Counted from the stretch's first letter, positions 7,659 to 16,265 are shown. The stretch: 28,165 nucleotides of DNA from Deltaproteobacteria bacterium (GCA_017861095.1 JAGFXI010000006.1:1-28165), one strand, 5' to 3'. A program made the numbers and translations. Notes: generated by a model from the sequence alone, not told the origin.

Positions 7659-7892
7659 ATGGAGATCAAGGTACTCGGTCCCGGTTGTCCCAAATGTCAG
7701 GCGCTGGAGAAGAACGTGAAAGCCGCCGTCGCCGAACTCGGCCTGAAGGTCGAGGTCGATCACGTCACCGATATCAACAAGATCACGGAATACGGGGTTT
7801 TCATGACCCCAGGGCTCGTAGTGAACGGTGTGGTCAAGGTCGTCGGCAAAGTGGCGACCAAGGAGGAGATCAAGAAGCTCCTGAGCGCATGA
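7659..7892 (+). CDS. minimal thioredoxin/glutaredoxin-like protein
   Basis: A 77-residue protein of the small archaeal/bacterial redox disulfide family (MTH895/TM0996 type): MEIKVLGPGCPKC with active-site Cys10 and Cys13, and the cis-proline loop MTPGLVVNG. It lacks a signal sequence and acts in the cytosol as a dithiol reductant. Two ATGs are adjacent, 7656 and 7659; AAGGAGG at 7646-7652 gives proper spacing only to 7659. It is located between arsP and a larger thioredoxin, ten bases before the latter. In this operon it could reduce ArsC or deliver thiol equivalents for organoarsenical export. Confidence 0.9.
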   Translation: MEIKVLGPGCPKCQALEKNVKAAVAELGLKVEVDHVTDINKITEYGVFMTPGLVVNGVVKVVGKVATKEEIKKLLSA

Positions 7893-7902
7893 GGGAGAAG
7901 CG

Positions 7903-8403
7903 ATGGCCAAGGAAGACGAGGTCAGCAAGATCAGCGTCGGCAATTTCACCGTAGGAATTGTTGGCCTGAAGGCCGCCCTGGAGCAGGCGGCGCAGGCCGG
8001 AGTTTCCCCCGACGACAAAGGAGGGGAGTACCTGCTAAAGGTTCTCAAGTCGAAAAACTACATCCCTGACACTTCGGAACCCGAGTACGCCCGGGCCTTT
8101 CTCCGGGAGTACAAGAAGTCCAAGGGAGTTCCCGTCGAGAGCGATAAACCACAGGGGCTCGAGGTGAAGATTCTCGGCCCCGGCTGCATCAACTGCGACA
8201 AGCTGGAGCAGATCGTCTACAAGGTGATGAGCATGGCGAGCCTGCCGGGAACGGTGGAGCACGTGCGAGATCTGAACGAGATCGCCTCCTACGGCATCGT
8301 GCCCGTGCCGGCCTTGGTGATCAACGGTCGAATAAAATGCGCCGGCAGGCTTCCGGTGGAGAAACAGGTGCTCCAGTGGCTGAAGGAGGCGGGAGGGCAG
8401 TAG
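7903..8403 (+). CDS. two-domain thioredoxin-like protein with unrecognised N-terminal domain
   Basis: A 166-residue protein. Residues about 88-163 form a second minimal thioredoxin fold, LEVKILGPGCINC with Cys95 and Cys98 and a VPVPALVING proline loop, clearly homologous to the protein encoded just upstream. Residues 1-80 (GIVGLKAALEQAA, then a Lys-rich helix YLLKVLKSKNYIP) form a compact helical domain I do not recognise. No signal peptide is present. An additional Cys occurs near residue 145 (IKCAGR). The start has GGGAGAAG upstream. A domain fused to a redox module usually selects the partner, so this part may dock on ArsP, ArsC or an ArsR protein; there is no direct evidence for which. 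Confidence 0.85.
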   Translation: MAKEDEVSKISVGNFTVGIVGLKAALEQAAQAGVSPDDKGGEYLLKVLKSKNYIPDTSEPEYARAFLREYKKSKGVPVESDKPQGLEVKILGPGCINCDKLEQIVYKVMSMASLPGTVEHVRDLNEIASYGIVPVPALVINGRIKCAGRLPVEKQVLQWLKEAGGQ

Positions 8404-8502
8404 GGGGTCGGTCGTAACCTTCCTGTAAGATTTAGTATTCTTGTTGAACCATCGATCCATGCAAGCACGGAAGGTGCTACTTAACAAAAGATCTGAAGAA
8501 TT

Positions 8503-9042
8503 ATGAAAAAAATAGATAAAATTCGAATACTTTTTCTCTGTACCGGAAACTCGTGTCGGAGTCAGATGGCCGAGGGCTGGGCGCGGCATCTCAAGGGCGA
8601 GGAGATCGAGGTCTACTCGGCGGGAGTGAACCCAAAGGGGATCGACCCCAGGGCAGTCAGGGCCATGTCAGAGGCGGGTATCGACATCTCCGGGCAGAGG
8701 TCCAAGTCGGTCTCGGAGGTCAGAGAGATTAACTTCGATTACGTGGTTACCCTCTGTGATCATGCACACCAATCCTGCCCGGCGTTTCCCGGGAGAGTCA
8801 AGGTCGTTCATGTAGGCTTTGCCGACCCTCCTCAACTGGCGAAGAATGCGCGCAGCGACGAAGAGGCGATGGGACAGTACCGTCGCATCCGCGACGAGAT
8901 CAGAGCGTTCGTGGAGCGGTTGCCGGACGCTCTCATGCAGGAGGGAGCGATGGACAGGCTGCTTGGGAATCACGGCTTCGAGAGCGGGATCAAGGCGGTG
9001 CTGGCTCGGTTGTCCGGGGATCCTGGAACCAAGAAGAAGTAA
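8503..9042 (+). CDS. arsC: arsenate reductase, thioredoxin-coupled LMW-PTP type
   Basis: A 179-residue cytosolic enzyme that reduces arsenate to arsenite. The phosphatase-like P-loop is Cys13-TGNS-Cys18-Arg19, the relay cysteines are Cys85 and Cys92 (VTLCDHAHQSC), and the general acid lies in FADPP (Asp108). This triad matches the Bacillus/S. aureus class, which is regenerated by thioredoxin, and three thioredoxin-like genes lie in the same island. The C-terminal about 35 residues (DRLLGNHGFESG...KKK) extend past the usual 130-140 residue enzyme. It is separated from the thioredoxin gene by 99 bases with an ACCTTCC/GGAAGGT dyad (8417-8423, 8469-8475), so it may have its own regulation. It is the last gene of the island. 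Confidence 0.95.
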   Translation: MKKIDKIRILFLCTGNSCRSQMAEGWARHLKGEEIEVYSAGVNPKGIDPRAVRAMSEAGIDISGQRSKSVSEVREINFDYVVTLCDHAHQSCPAFPGRVKVVHVGFADPPQLAKNARSDEEAMGQYRRIRDEIRAFVERLPDALMQEGAMDRLLGNHGFESGIKAVLARLSGDPGTKKK

Positions 9043-9080
9043 GGGGTATAGGTGGGCAAGAAGAAACTTTTCACAAAATT

Positions 9081-9244
9081 GGCGGCTTCGTAAAAAGTCC
9101 ATCCGTCCCGCGAGGCGCGGGATTGCGCTTCATCTTTCGTCATTGCGGCGTACGTCTATGTACGCCTCATTCCTCAAGATTCGCGCGCCTTGCATCTGGA
9201 GCTGACAAAATGGCGCCGAAGGGACTTTACTGCTGCGGGGCATC
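9081..9244. repeat. structured repeat element, copy 1 (probably degenerate)
   Basis: The left end GGCGGCTTCGTAAAAAGTCC (9081-9100) matches the terminal inverted repeat of the 258-bp element at 26747-27004. Bases 9141-9180 match the reverse complement of 26841-26880 at 35 of 40 positions. Two perfect hairpins lie inside: CCCGCG/CGCGGG (9107-9112, 9116-9121) and GGCGTAC/GTACGCC (9147-9153, 9160-9166). The right end is poorly defined; GGACTTTAC...CATCA near 9220-9244 could be a decayed terminal repeat. It sits just after arsC, at the edge of the ars island. Confidence 0.7.
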
Positions 9245-9545
9245 AACGGTGAGGGTTGGGGGGCTCGTGGGAGAAGAGGTGCTCGCCGTGATCGATGAGC
9301 GCGTCAACTTGTGTGCCCGCTTCGCTGAATGCAGGTGCCCCCATCAGGCTGTGGCCGAACGGGTCTACTTGATCCCGCAGGCGCTGGACGCCTTTACCAT
9401 AGGGTCCTATGAGAAACAGTGCCTGAGATGTGGGCAATTTGTAAGACGCGATATTCCCTCAGCAACAAACCCTGGTGAGAGAAACCCTGATGAGAGCCGT
9501 TGCCCACGACCAGTGGAAGATTATGGCCTTTCAAATGGGGACTAA
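9210..9545 (+). CDS. doubtful Cys-containing small ORF
   Basis: An open frame of about 111 codons beginning ATGGCGCC inside the end of the repeat; GTG 9268 would be an alternative start. The translation has a coherent middle (VLAVIDERVNLCARFAECRCPHQ...EKQCLRCGQF) with five cysteines, but no family I recognise, no convincing ribosome site, and a C-terminal part made of a 15-base tandem repeat. The opposite strand is also open over 9243-9437. The region may hold a decayed gene or no gene; the entry is kept because nothing else explains the 640 bases between arsC and the SRPBCC gene. Confidence 0.25.
   Translation: MAPKGLYCCGASTVRVGGLVGEEVLAVIDERVNLCARFAECRCPHQAVAERVYLIPQALDAFTIGSYEKQCLRCGQFVRRDIPSATNPGERNPDESRCPRPVEDYGLSNGD
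9468..9497 (+). repeat. 15-bp tandem duplication
   Basis: AAACCCTGGTGAGAG (9468-9482) is followed immediately by AAACCCTGATGAGAG (9483-9497), 14 of 15 bases identical. If the doubtful ORF is translated, this would encode NPGER-NPDES. It may be replication slippage in non-coding DNA. Confidence 0.7.
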
Positions 9546-9681
9546 CACACATGTCCGAAATGGGATGACGAATTCCATCCGAATAATCCTGCCTCGCGCC
9601 TCGCATACCTTGTCGAGGTAAGTCCTGGTAAGGTCGCTCTGGCTCAGGGCCCGACCTCTGAAGGATCTTGACAACAGCACC

Positions 9682-10326
9682 TTAAGGCTTTTCCGAGTAC
9701 CGCTCTCTCAGGCGCAGGATGGTCTCCTGTTCCCATGTGGCCGTATAGCGCAGGAACGACGACATTCCGCCTGGCCACGGGTAGTTCGCCCAAAGAGAGG
9801 CCCCGAAGAAATCAAAGTAGGCCACGTGAGTCACCTTGGTCTGAGCTTCGCCGAAGGGCTCGAGCTGGATGGAGCCGTAGTTGAACCTTTGGTCGCACTC
9901 CACGGGATTGTCGAGAACGAACTCAAGCCGATGCTGCGCGGGGTGGATCTTTGTTTTCCAGCGAAAAACCTTACCGGGAGCGTTTGTATAGGTGTCTTCG
10001 GTGATGACAATGTTGCCGTGCTGACTGATGAACCGGTGTTCTCGGATGAACCTATTGCTCACGAGGAAGTCGTTATTGAAATCGGTCTTGAACCTCCAGA
10101 AGACTTCGAGGGGAGCGGGAACGAGATAGACGAGTTTATACGCTTCGCCGCCCCTCGCCTCGGGTTCAATCCTATAGAGCGCCTCTTTGTCGCGGGTCAG
10201 CTCCTCGGGGCTCGGTTCGACGCTGGCAGGTTGGACCGTGAGAGCCCCCTGGGCATGCACGAGGGGGAAAGCCAATGCCACGAGGAGACTAAGCCATGCT
10301 AGCGTCTGGGCCGGTAACCGTGCCAT
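9682..10326 (-). CDS. exported SRPBCC/START-like protein
   Basis: A 214-residue protein with a clear N-terminal signal peptide (hydrophobic LAWLSLLVALAFPLVHAQG, cleavage probably after HAQ or HA). The mature part resembles the SRPBCC/polyketide-cyclase lipid-binding fold: an early VPAPLEVFWRFKTDF helix, the central strands HGNIVITEDTYT...VFRWKTKI, VTHVAYFDFFGASLWANYPWPGG, and a long C-terminal helix. Ligand and function are unknown. The start has AAGGAGG only two bases upstream, which is tight, but no alternative fits. It lies 91 bases after the NtrC-type regulator on the same strand and may be its co-transcribed partner or target. Confidence 0.72.
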   Translation of the reverse strand: MARLPAQTLAWLSLLVALAFPLVHAQGALTVQPASVEPSPEELTRDKEALYRIEPEARGGEAYKLVYLVPAPLEVFWRFKTDFNNDFLVSNRFIREHRFISQHGNIVITEDTYTNAPGKVFRWKTKIHPAQHRLEFVLDNPVECDQRFNYGSIQLEPFGEAQTKVTHVAYFDFFGASLWANYPWPGGMSSFLRYTATWEQETILRLRERYSEKP

Positions 10327-10417
10327 GGCCTCCTTATCCTTCCACGTAACTCGAGGTGCCAGGGAGAGGGGGGTCTGTCCGGGAGAACGGATGAGGAGCG
10401 AGCGAAATGAACCGCCT

Positions 10418-11806
<1,389 letters not shown>

Positions 11807-11839
11807 GACTTCCTCCCTGCTGCCGGCTCCCCCTGAGGT

Positions 11840-11868
11840 CTTATAGCGCGCCTTCCCCGGCGAGGCAA
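11840..11868 (-). promoter_or_regulatory. promoter of the NtrC-type regulator
   Basis: On the minus strand TTGCCT (11863-11868), 17 bases, TATAAG (11840-11845), about 34 bases before the ATG at 11806. The remainder of the 470-base divergent region 11807-12276 shows no further gene, repeat or clear promoter for the kinase. Confidence 0.5.
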
Positions 11869-12276
11869 GTCGCAACGGGAAGGATGGCGGGATCTGCGGT
11901 GGCGGCACCTGGCTCGTGCATAATGCGGGCTAGATTCTCTCGTGGGCTCTCGGCTACAATGAAGCCCGAGGCAGTTGCTGGAAACCCTCTTTGAAGCTCA
12001 CGGACCACGCTGCCAAGGGAGGCGTGGTGATCTGCGACGCAAGGCGCATCTGGAGTCACCTCTTACTCTCCGGCCATCGGGAACGCTTCCCGACCTTGCA
12101 TCTGTCCTTCGCCGGAGGGCCGGACCACCGCAATCTTATTGATGGTGCGACTATGCAGCCTTGCAGAGCAGATCACCAGGTCTCCCCCTATCGCAGGCCA
12201 ACGCATTGTACGCGTGAGCATTCTCAGGGTTTTTCGGCAACCGGTTGACCAATGGACCCGAGGGAGTCGTCGCCCC

Positions 12277-14001
12277 ATGGCAGACAGAGTGGTTCGCCCC
12301 GTCTATCTCTATGCCCTCGCGGGGGTGGTTGCCGTGTTGGTGCTGGCAAGCGGGGCGCTCCAGATCACCCGAACCAAGCGCGAACTGGTCTCTATCTACG
12401 AAGGCAGCGCCCGGAGCCTGGCCGACGGAGCGGAGCAGCTGGTCGGGCAGGCGCTGAGCATGGTTGAGGTGTCAGGCCATGGCCCGGCTGACGCTGCCAA
12501 GACCTTCGCCCTCGACGACGTGCTCCTGGACTACCTCTTCGGCCTTGCGGCCGATCTGGATCGAACGCTTCCTTCTGCAACGTCGGGCGAGGTAAGGGTG
12601 CCCGATCCGGAGGTCTCGCTCCGAGTTGTGCGCGGGGATGCGCCCGAGGCACTCGGCGATGCTTTTCTCATGCACGTGATTCGTTCCCTCGAGCGCGGCG
12701 CGGAGACGGTGGCCATTCGTCGGCTCCCGCCCGCACCAGATCGCCCCGGGCGGCTGCTGGTTGTCTTTCGGCGCCACCTGGGACCAGGATTCCTGGTCTT
12801 CACCGTGGAGGACACAGCCCGGGCTGGCTTGCTCAAGCGGTTGCTGATGCAGGACGTGGTCAGACTCTTTCGCGACCGGCACGATCTGCTGGATCTCATC
12901 TTGGTAGACGACGACGGTCGTGTCCTGGCGAGAGCTCAGGACGAGAGCGTCTCCAAGGTTCCACCGCCCCAGGTAGGCTCTCTTGCAGGAGAAGGTCGTC
13001 AGGGCGAGGTGCTCCTGACCCGGCACGGTGAGACACCGGCTCTCGACTTTACGAGGGATCTCCGTTTTCGGGGAAAGGGGGTCGGGGCGATCCGGGTGAG
13101 TGTCTCGGTTCTGGCCATGGAGAAGCTTCTCTCCACAAGCCGCAGGTGGACCGTCATCCTGAGTGCGCTCCTCTTTGTCGTCGGGTTCACCCTTGTCCGC
13201 CTCATCGTGTGGCGCCAGGAACGGACACTCCTTCGGGTGCGAGAGATGGAGGAAGAGATTCGCCGCCGGGAGGAACTTTCCGCCCTTGGGGAAATGGCTG
13301 CCGGGGTTGCTCATGAGATCAGAAATCCCCTGAACGCGATCAGCATGGGACTCCAGAGCCTCGCCCTCGAGGGAGGGGAGGGGAAGGGGCAAGGATCCCC
13401 AGAGCTGCTTGAAACGATGCGGCGAGAGGTGGCAAGGATCAATCGGATCGTTGGTGAATTTCTGTCGGTGAGCCGGCCGGTGAGTCTCCACGTGGAAGTG
13501 GTGAACCTCAACGAACTGGCGGAGCATGTCGCCGGTCTGCTCCGTCAGGCAGGTGGTCGGGATGGTCTCACCGTGCGAACGGACTTTCCGCGGATTCCGG
13601 TCCATCTCTCCGGTGACCGGGACAGGTTAACCCAGGCGCTCCTCAACCTCGGGATCAATGCCCTGGAAGCGTGCGCGAGCCGAGGTGAGGTGACCGTGCG
13701 CATCATTGCCCGGAAAAAGCGGGTTCGCGTCGAGGTAAGCGATACCGGCCCGGGCGTACCGCCGGAGCACCAACCAAACCTCTTTCGACCGCACTTCACC
13801 ACCAAGGAGAAAGGGCTCGGCCTCGGTCTCTTTATTGCCCAGCGGATTGTCCAGGTCCACGGTGGGACCGTGGCCCTCGGCGAGACTTCCTCCCGAGGAA
13901 CGACCATGGTGATGACCTTGCCGGTGACAGGGTTGACCGACGATGGTCGGAGCGGGCTGCCCACCGCCAGGGTGGAGCTCGGCCGAACGAGGTTGGCATA
14001 G
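12277..14001 (+). CDS. membrane sensor histidine kinase
   Basis: A 574-residue sensor kinase. A membrane helix near residues 10-28 is followed by a large extracytoplasmic sensor region (about 30-285) and a second helix (WTVILSALLFVVGFTLVRLIVW). A short linker helix leads to the HisKA H-box, with phosphorylated His346 in GVAHEIRNPLNA. The ATPase domain shows the N-box LLNLGINALEA, G1 DTGPGVPPEH, the F-box region LFRPHFTTKEKG and G2 GLGLGLFIAQRI. ATG 12277 has GAGGGAG upstream; the open frame extends to 12139 without support. The divergent NtrC-type regulator is its likely partner. The sensor part has no recognisable PAS/Cache signature in my reading, so the signal is unknown. Confidence 0.95.
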   Translation: MADRVVRPVYLYALAGVVAVLVLASGALQITRTKRELVSIYEGSARSLADGAEQLVGQALSMVEVSGHGPADAAKTFALDDVLLDYLFGLAADLDRTLPSATSGEVRVPDPEVSLRVVRGDAPEALGDAFLMHVIRSLERGAETVAIRRLPPAPDRPGRLLVVFRRHLGPGFLVFTVEDTARAGLLKRLLMQDVVRLFRDRHDLLDLILVDDDGRVLARAQDESVSKVPPPQVGSLAGEGRQGEVLLTRHGETPALDFTRDLRFRGKGVGAIRVSVSVLAMEKLLSTSRRWTVILSALLFVVGFTLVRLIVWRQERTLLRVREMEEEIRRREELSALGEMAAGVAHEIRNPLNAISMGLQSLALEGGEGKGQGSPELLETMRREVARINRIVGEFLSVSRPVSLHVEVVNLNELAEHVAGLLRQAGGRDGLTVRTDFPRIPVHLSGDRDRLTQALLNLGINALEACASRGEVTVRIIARKKRVRVEVSDTGPGVPPEHQPNLFRPHFTTKEKGLGLGLFIAQRIVQVHGGTVALGETSSRGTTMVMTLPVTGLTDDGRSGLPTARVELGRTRLA

Positions 14002-14062
14002 ATCCTGCTTTTTGAAGAACTTTGGCGGAAGACGCCTGACAAGTCAAAGAGAGGAACGCGAC

Positions 14063-14623
14063 ATGGACGAGGTCCACCACGAAACGGCAATGGATTACCT
14101 GTCGAGGTTTAGGAGCCTTGGTCGACAGGGATTTCTGGGACTGCACTCTCACCCGGTCCTACTGGAAAGCCAGCGAGTGCCAACGACCAGGAAAAGGCTC
14201 TTCATGCTGAAGACGATCACCAATGAGATTAGCGGAATAGCCGCTCAAGATTTGGAGACGAGGTTGAACGAAGAAGTGCTACAAGCCCGGGTAATCCCCG
14301 TCGGCAAGCGCGAGGCCGATTCTCCGGGACACATGATCTTTTTGGGGCGGTCGCCGACCAATGACGTGGTCATCCTGGACGCCATGGTTTCCAAACTTCA
14401 CGCCTACTTCTGTCAACTTCCCGGCGAAAACGAGTATCAGCTTGTGGACATGAACTCGACAAACGGCACCTTCGTGAACGGGGAGAAACTGCTGGCCTCA
14501 GTGAAGAAGACCCTCCGCGATGCGGACGAGCTGAGATTCGGCCCCGAAGCCAAGCTGATCTTCTTCGGCGCTCCAGCTTTCTGTGAGCTTCTCACGGAAC
14601 TGGATCGCGGCCAGGACTGCTAG
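14063..14623 (+). CDS. FHA-domain protein
   Basis: A 186-residue cytosolic protein. Residues about 85-170 form a forkhead-associated domain with FLGRSPTNDVVI, the phosphothreonine-contacting SKLHAYF, and VDMNSTNGTFVNGEKL, so phosphopeptide binding is likely. The first about 80 residues show no recognised domain. ATG 14063 has GAGAGGA upstream. It starts 61 bases after the histidine kinase stop and may be co-transcribed with it. No Ser/Thr kinase or phosphatase is encoded in the window, so the phosphorylated partner must be elsewhere. Confidence 0.88.
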   Translation: MDEVHHETAMDYLSRFRSLGRQGFLGLHSHPVLLESQRVPTTRKRLFMLKTITNEISGIAAQDLETRLNEEVLQARVIPVGKREADSPGHMIFLGRSPTNDVVILDAMVSKLHAYFCQLPGENEYQLVDMNSTNGTFVNGEKLLASVKKTLRDADELRFGPEAKLIFFGAPAFCELLTELDRGQDC

Positions 14624-14685
14624 ACCACACCCGCGCGAGACAGCCCCGGCCGGGTGGAGAGCAACGCCCTCTGTGTACGCGGGGA

Positions 14686-14700
14686 TACGAAAAATTCGTA
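14686..14700. promoter_or_regulatory. perfect palindrome upstream of sRNA candidate
   Basis: TACGAA (14686-14691), AAA, TTCGTA (14695-14700), a perfect 15-base dyad 19 bases before the -35 box at 14719. It could be an operator for the small transcript or an mRNA hairpin in the FHA 3' region. Confidence 0.35.
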
Positions 14701-14718
14701 GCAATACCCAAAAAACCC

Positions 14719-14748
14719 TTGACCCAAAATCGTAGCTTATAGTAGGAT
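14719..14748 (+). promoter_or_regulatory. candidate promoter of small RNA
   Basis: TTGACC (14719-14724), 18 bases, TAGGAT (14743-14748). It lies in the intergenic space after the FHA gene and points at a hairpin and terminator with no intervening reading frame. Confidence 0.45.
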
Positions 14749-14754
14749 CTCTGT

Positions 14755-14833
14755 TCAAGGGAGATGCCAGTCTCCCTTGGTGCCCCTTGCCCCTATCGGC
14801 CATCGTGCGCCTGGCCGATAGGGGATCTTTTTT
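14755..14833 (+). ncRNA. candidate small regulatory RNA (~79 nt)
   Basis: A putative promoter ends at 14748. From about 14755 the sequence contains a perfect 9-bp hairpin CAAGGGAGA/TCTCCCTTG (14756-14764, 14771-14779, 6-base loop). A 10-base unpaired linker follows, then a perfect 12-bp terminator stem with a T-run. There is no start codon with a ribosome site and no ORF. The arrangement promoter, structured body, terminator is what an independent small RNA gene looks like. The alternative is that this is only the structured 3' end of the kinase-FHA mRNA. The target and family are unknown; it is not a family I recognise. Confidence 0.5.
14790..14833 (+). terminator. Rho-independent terminator
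   Basis: Perfect stem CCCCTATCGGCC (14790-14801) / GGCCGATAGGGG (14813-14824), one further A-T pair at the loop side, then ATC and six Ts (14828-14833). The T-run is on the plus strand, so it ends plus-strand transcription and not the minus-strand QNG1 gene, whose stop is at 14843. Confidence 0.92.
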
Positions 14834-14842
14834 GAGGGCGGT

Positions 14843-15814
14843 TTAATAATAAATGGTCCTCGTCCGATGGTACGGTTTCTGCCGATAGGTGTCTTCCTGC
14901 CCCAGAGTCCAGAGCCAATTGTCGAGCTGTGCTGATATCGCGGGGTCGCCACGGGCGACCAGCGCCTGACGGAGCCATTCGACTCCCCAGATGGTAGCCG
15001 CCCGGATCTCCACCTCCTCGGGGCTGCCCGCCGGAACCGGGATCAGGGAATCTATGCGTTCTGCAAGGTCCGGGGCATAGGAGAGAATTCCGAGGTGCCG
15101 GAGCACTTGGGGGAGCTTGTAGTCGGCAAAGGCGGTGAGAGCCGCGATGTCGGCAAAGCGTCCCCATGAGGCTGCGCCGAAGGTGCACCACAGATCCATG
15201 ACGAGCAGTTGGGCACGCTTGTAGAAGTGGACCGCCTCCCCCTGGTAGAGGGCGATATCGCGAAAGCTTGGGAAGGTTGTTGCCAGCAGCTGTACAAGCT
15301 CGACCGCGGAGTATCCTGATTCCTCGAGGAGATGAAGGAAGCTTCCCTGGAAGCGTTCGAGAAGAATCCTGCCGGCATCGCGGAGGTTCTCGAGACGTTC
15401 TCGAAAGAGGGGAATGGTGCCCCTGCCGCGGAAAATAGAGGCGAGGGTCTCCCCATCCAGGGTGGCGAGGGTTTCGGCCCGGTGAACAGCGACCCCCTCT
15501 TCCATGGCGCGCTTGAGACTGGCTGCCAGAGCCCAGTAGCCGGAAAGCAGCTCCTCCCGGTAGCTGACCTCCCAGCGGGGACTGCCGATATCGGGCCAGA
15601 AGCAGTGATTGATCGTGTCCACCACGAAGAGCCATTCCGCGGTGATGCCGGTGCCGTCGAAGTAGTGGTAGGGTGCAGGGCCGACGTGCAGGGGCGGGAT
15701 GAGGAGGTGTGGCCGGCTGTCGAGAAAACGACTCACCGTGAGGGGGTCAACGTGAACGAAGCGGCTCCTCTCAACAACTGAGCGGCAGGAGGAGAGAACG
15801 GGAAGAACAGACAT
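14843..15814 (-). CDS. qng1: queuosine 5'-phosphate N-glycosidase (QNG1/DUF2419)
   Basis: A 323-residue protein of the queuosine salvage family, which releases the base queuine from queuosine 5'-monophosphate for reuse in tRNA. Family stretches are clear: DGTGITAEWLFVVDTINHCFWPD, LLATTFPSFRD with FYKRAQLLVMDLW, LTAFADYKLPQVLRHLGILSY (conserved catalytic Asp in ADYK), GSPEEVEIRAATIWGVE, and the C-terminal LDNWLW...PYHRTRTIYY. The length matches eukaryotic and bacterial members. Its ATG is three bases after the stop of the cyclic-nucleotide-binding protein, so they form an operon. No tgt or queuine transporter is seen here. The assignment rests on motif recognition. Confidence 0.9.
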   Translation of the reverse strand: MSVLPVLSSCRSVVERSRFVHVDPLTVSRFLDSRPHLLIPPLHVGPAPYHYFDGTGITAEWLFVVDTINHCFWPDIGSPRWEVSYREELLSGYWALAASLKRAMEEGVAVHRAETLATLDGETLASIFRGRGTIPLFRERLENLRDAGRILLERFQGSFLHLLEESGYSAVELVQLLATTFPSFRDIALYQGEAVHFYKRAQLLVMDLWCTFGAASWGRFADIAALTAFADYKLPQVLRHLGILSYAPDLAERIDSLIPVPAGSPEEVEIRAATIWGVEWLRQALVARGDPAISAQLDNWLWTLGQEDTYRQKPYHRTRTIYY

Positions 15815-15817
15815 GTC

Positions 15818-16210
15818 TCACGTGAGGGCGAGGGAGGCGGCCAGTTGGGTGATCCGTCGGGTGCGGTGCACCAGAGTGCGGATGAGCAGGCGGAAGTCGG
15901 GGGAAAGGGACTCGTACTCCCGGCGCAGCCGGTCTCGATCCAGCACTCCCAGCTTCACCTCGCCCACGGCGACCACCGTGGCGGAACGTGGCTCCTTTCC
16001 CATGTCGAGGAACTCGAGTTCTCCGATGAAATCCCCCTCCCTGAGGGTTGCGACCGTCACCTCGCCCTTGGGCGTGTTCTTGACCACCTTCAACTGCCCT
16101 TCGATGAGTACGTAGACCCAGTCGCCAAAGGTTCCCTCCTGGAAGATCACCTGACCGTCCGAGTGGGTCTCCTCATCGCGAATGTAGAGAAGGTCTACCA
16201 TCTCTGACAT
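15818..16210 (-). CDS. cyclic nucleotide-binding-domain protein without DNA-binding domain
   Basis: A 130-residue protein made almost only of a CRP-type cyclic-nucleotide-binding beta-roll: GQVIFQEGTFGDWVYVLIEGQLKVVK, the phosphate-binding cassette region GDFIGELEFLDMGKEPRSATVVAVGEVKLGVLDRDRL, then a C-terminal helix ending QLAASLALT. There is no HTH, so it is not a classical CRP regulator. The PBC keeps GE-L...RSAT, so nucleotide binding is credible. ATG 16210 has GAGAGGGA upstream; an in-frame start at 16285 overlaps the promoter region. Directly followed by qng1. It may regulate another protein by association, or be a remnant of a larger effector family. Confidence 0.87.
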   Translation of the reverse strand: MSEMVDLLYIRDEETHSDGQVIFQEGTFGDWVYVLIEGQLKVVKNTPKGEVTVATLREGDFIGELEFLDMGKEPRSATVVAVGEVKLGVLDRDRLRREYESLSPDFRLLIRTLVHRTRRITQLAASLALT

Positions 16211-16265
16211 GACTGTATCCCTCTCGTGGCTGATATTCTGCCGCTGCGGGAAGAAATGCAAACTC

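Noticed and set aside
10345..10361. TGGCAC-containing sigma-54-like site upstream of the SRPBCC gene (minus strand)
   Set aside because: The -12 GC dinucleotide is missing and the TT is one base out of register, so it does not meet the -24/-12 consensus.
12139..12276. 46-residue N-terminal extension of the histidine kinase
   Set aside because: No ribosome site, Arg/Pro-rich shadow-like translation; ATG 12277 gives the normal short N-terminus before the first membrane helix.
12472..13605. 377-codon minus-strand ORF
   Set aside because: Antisense to the histidine kinase with its intact H, N and G boxes.
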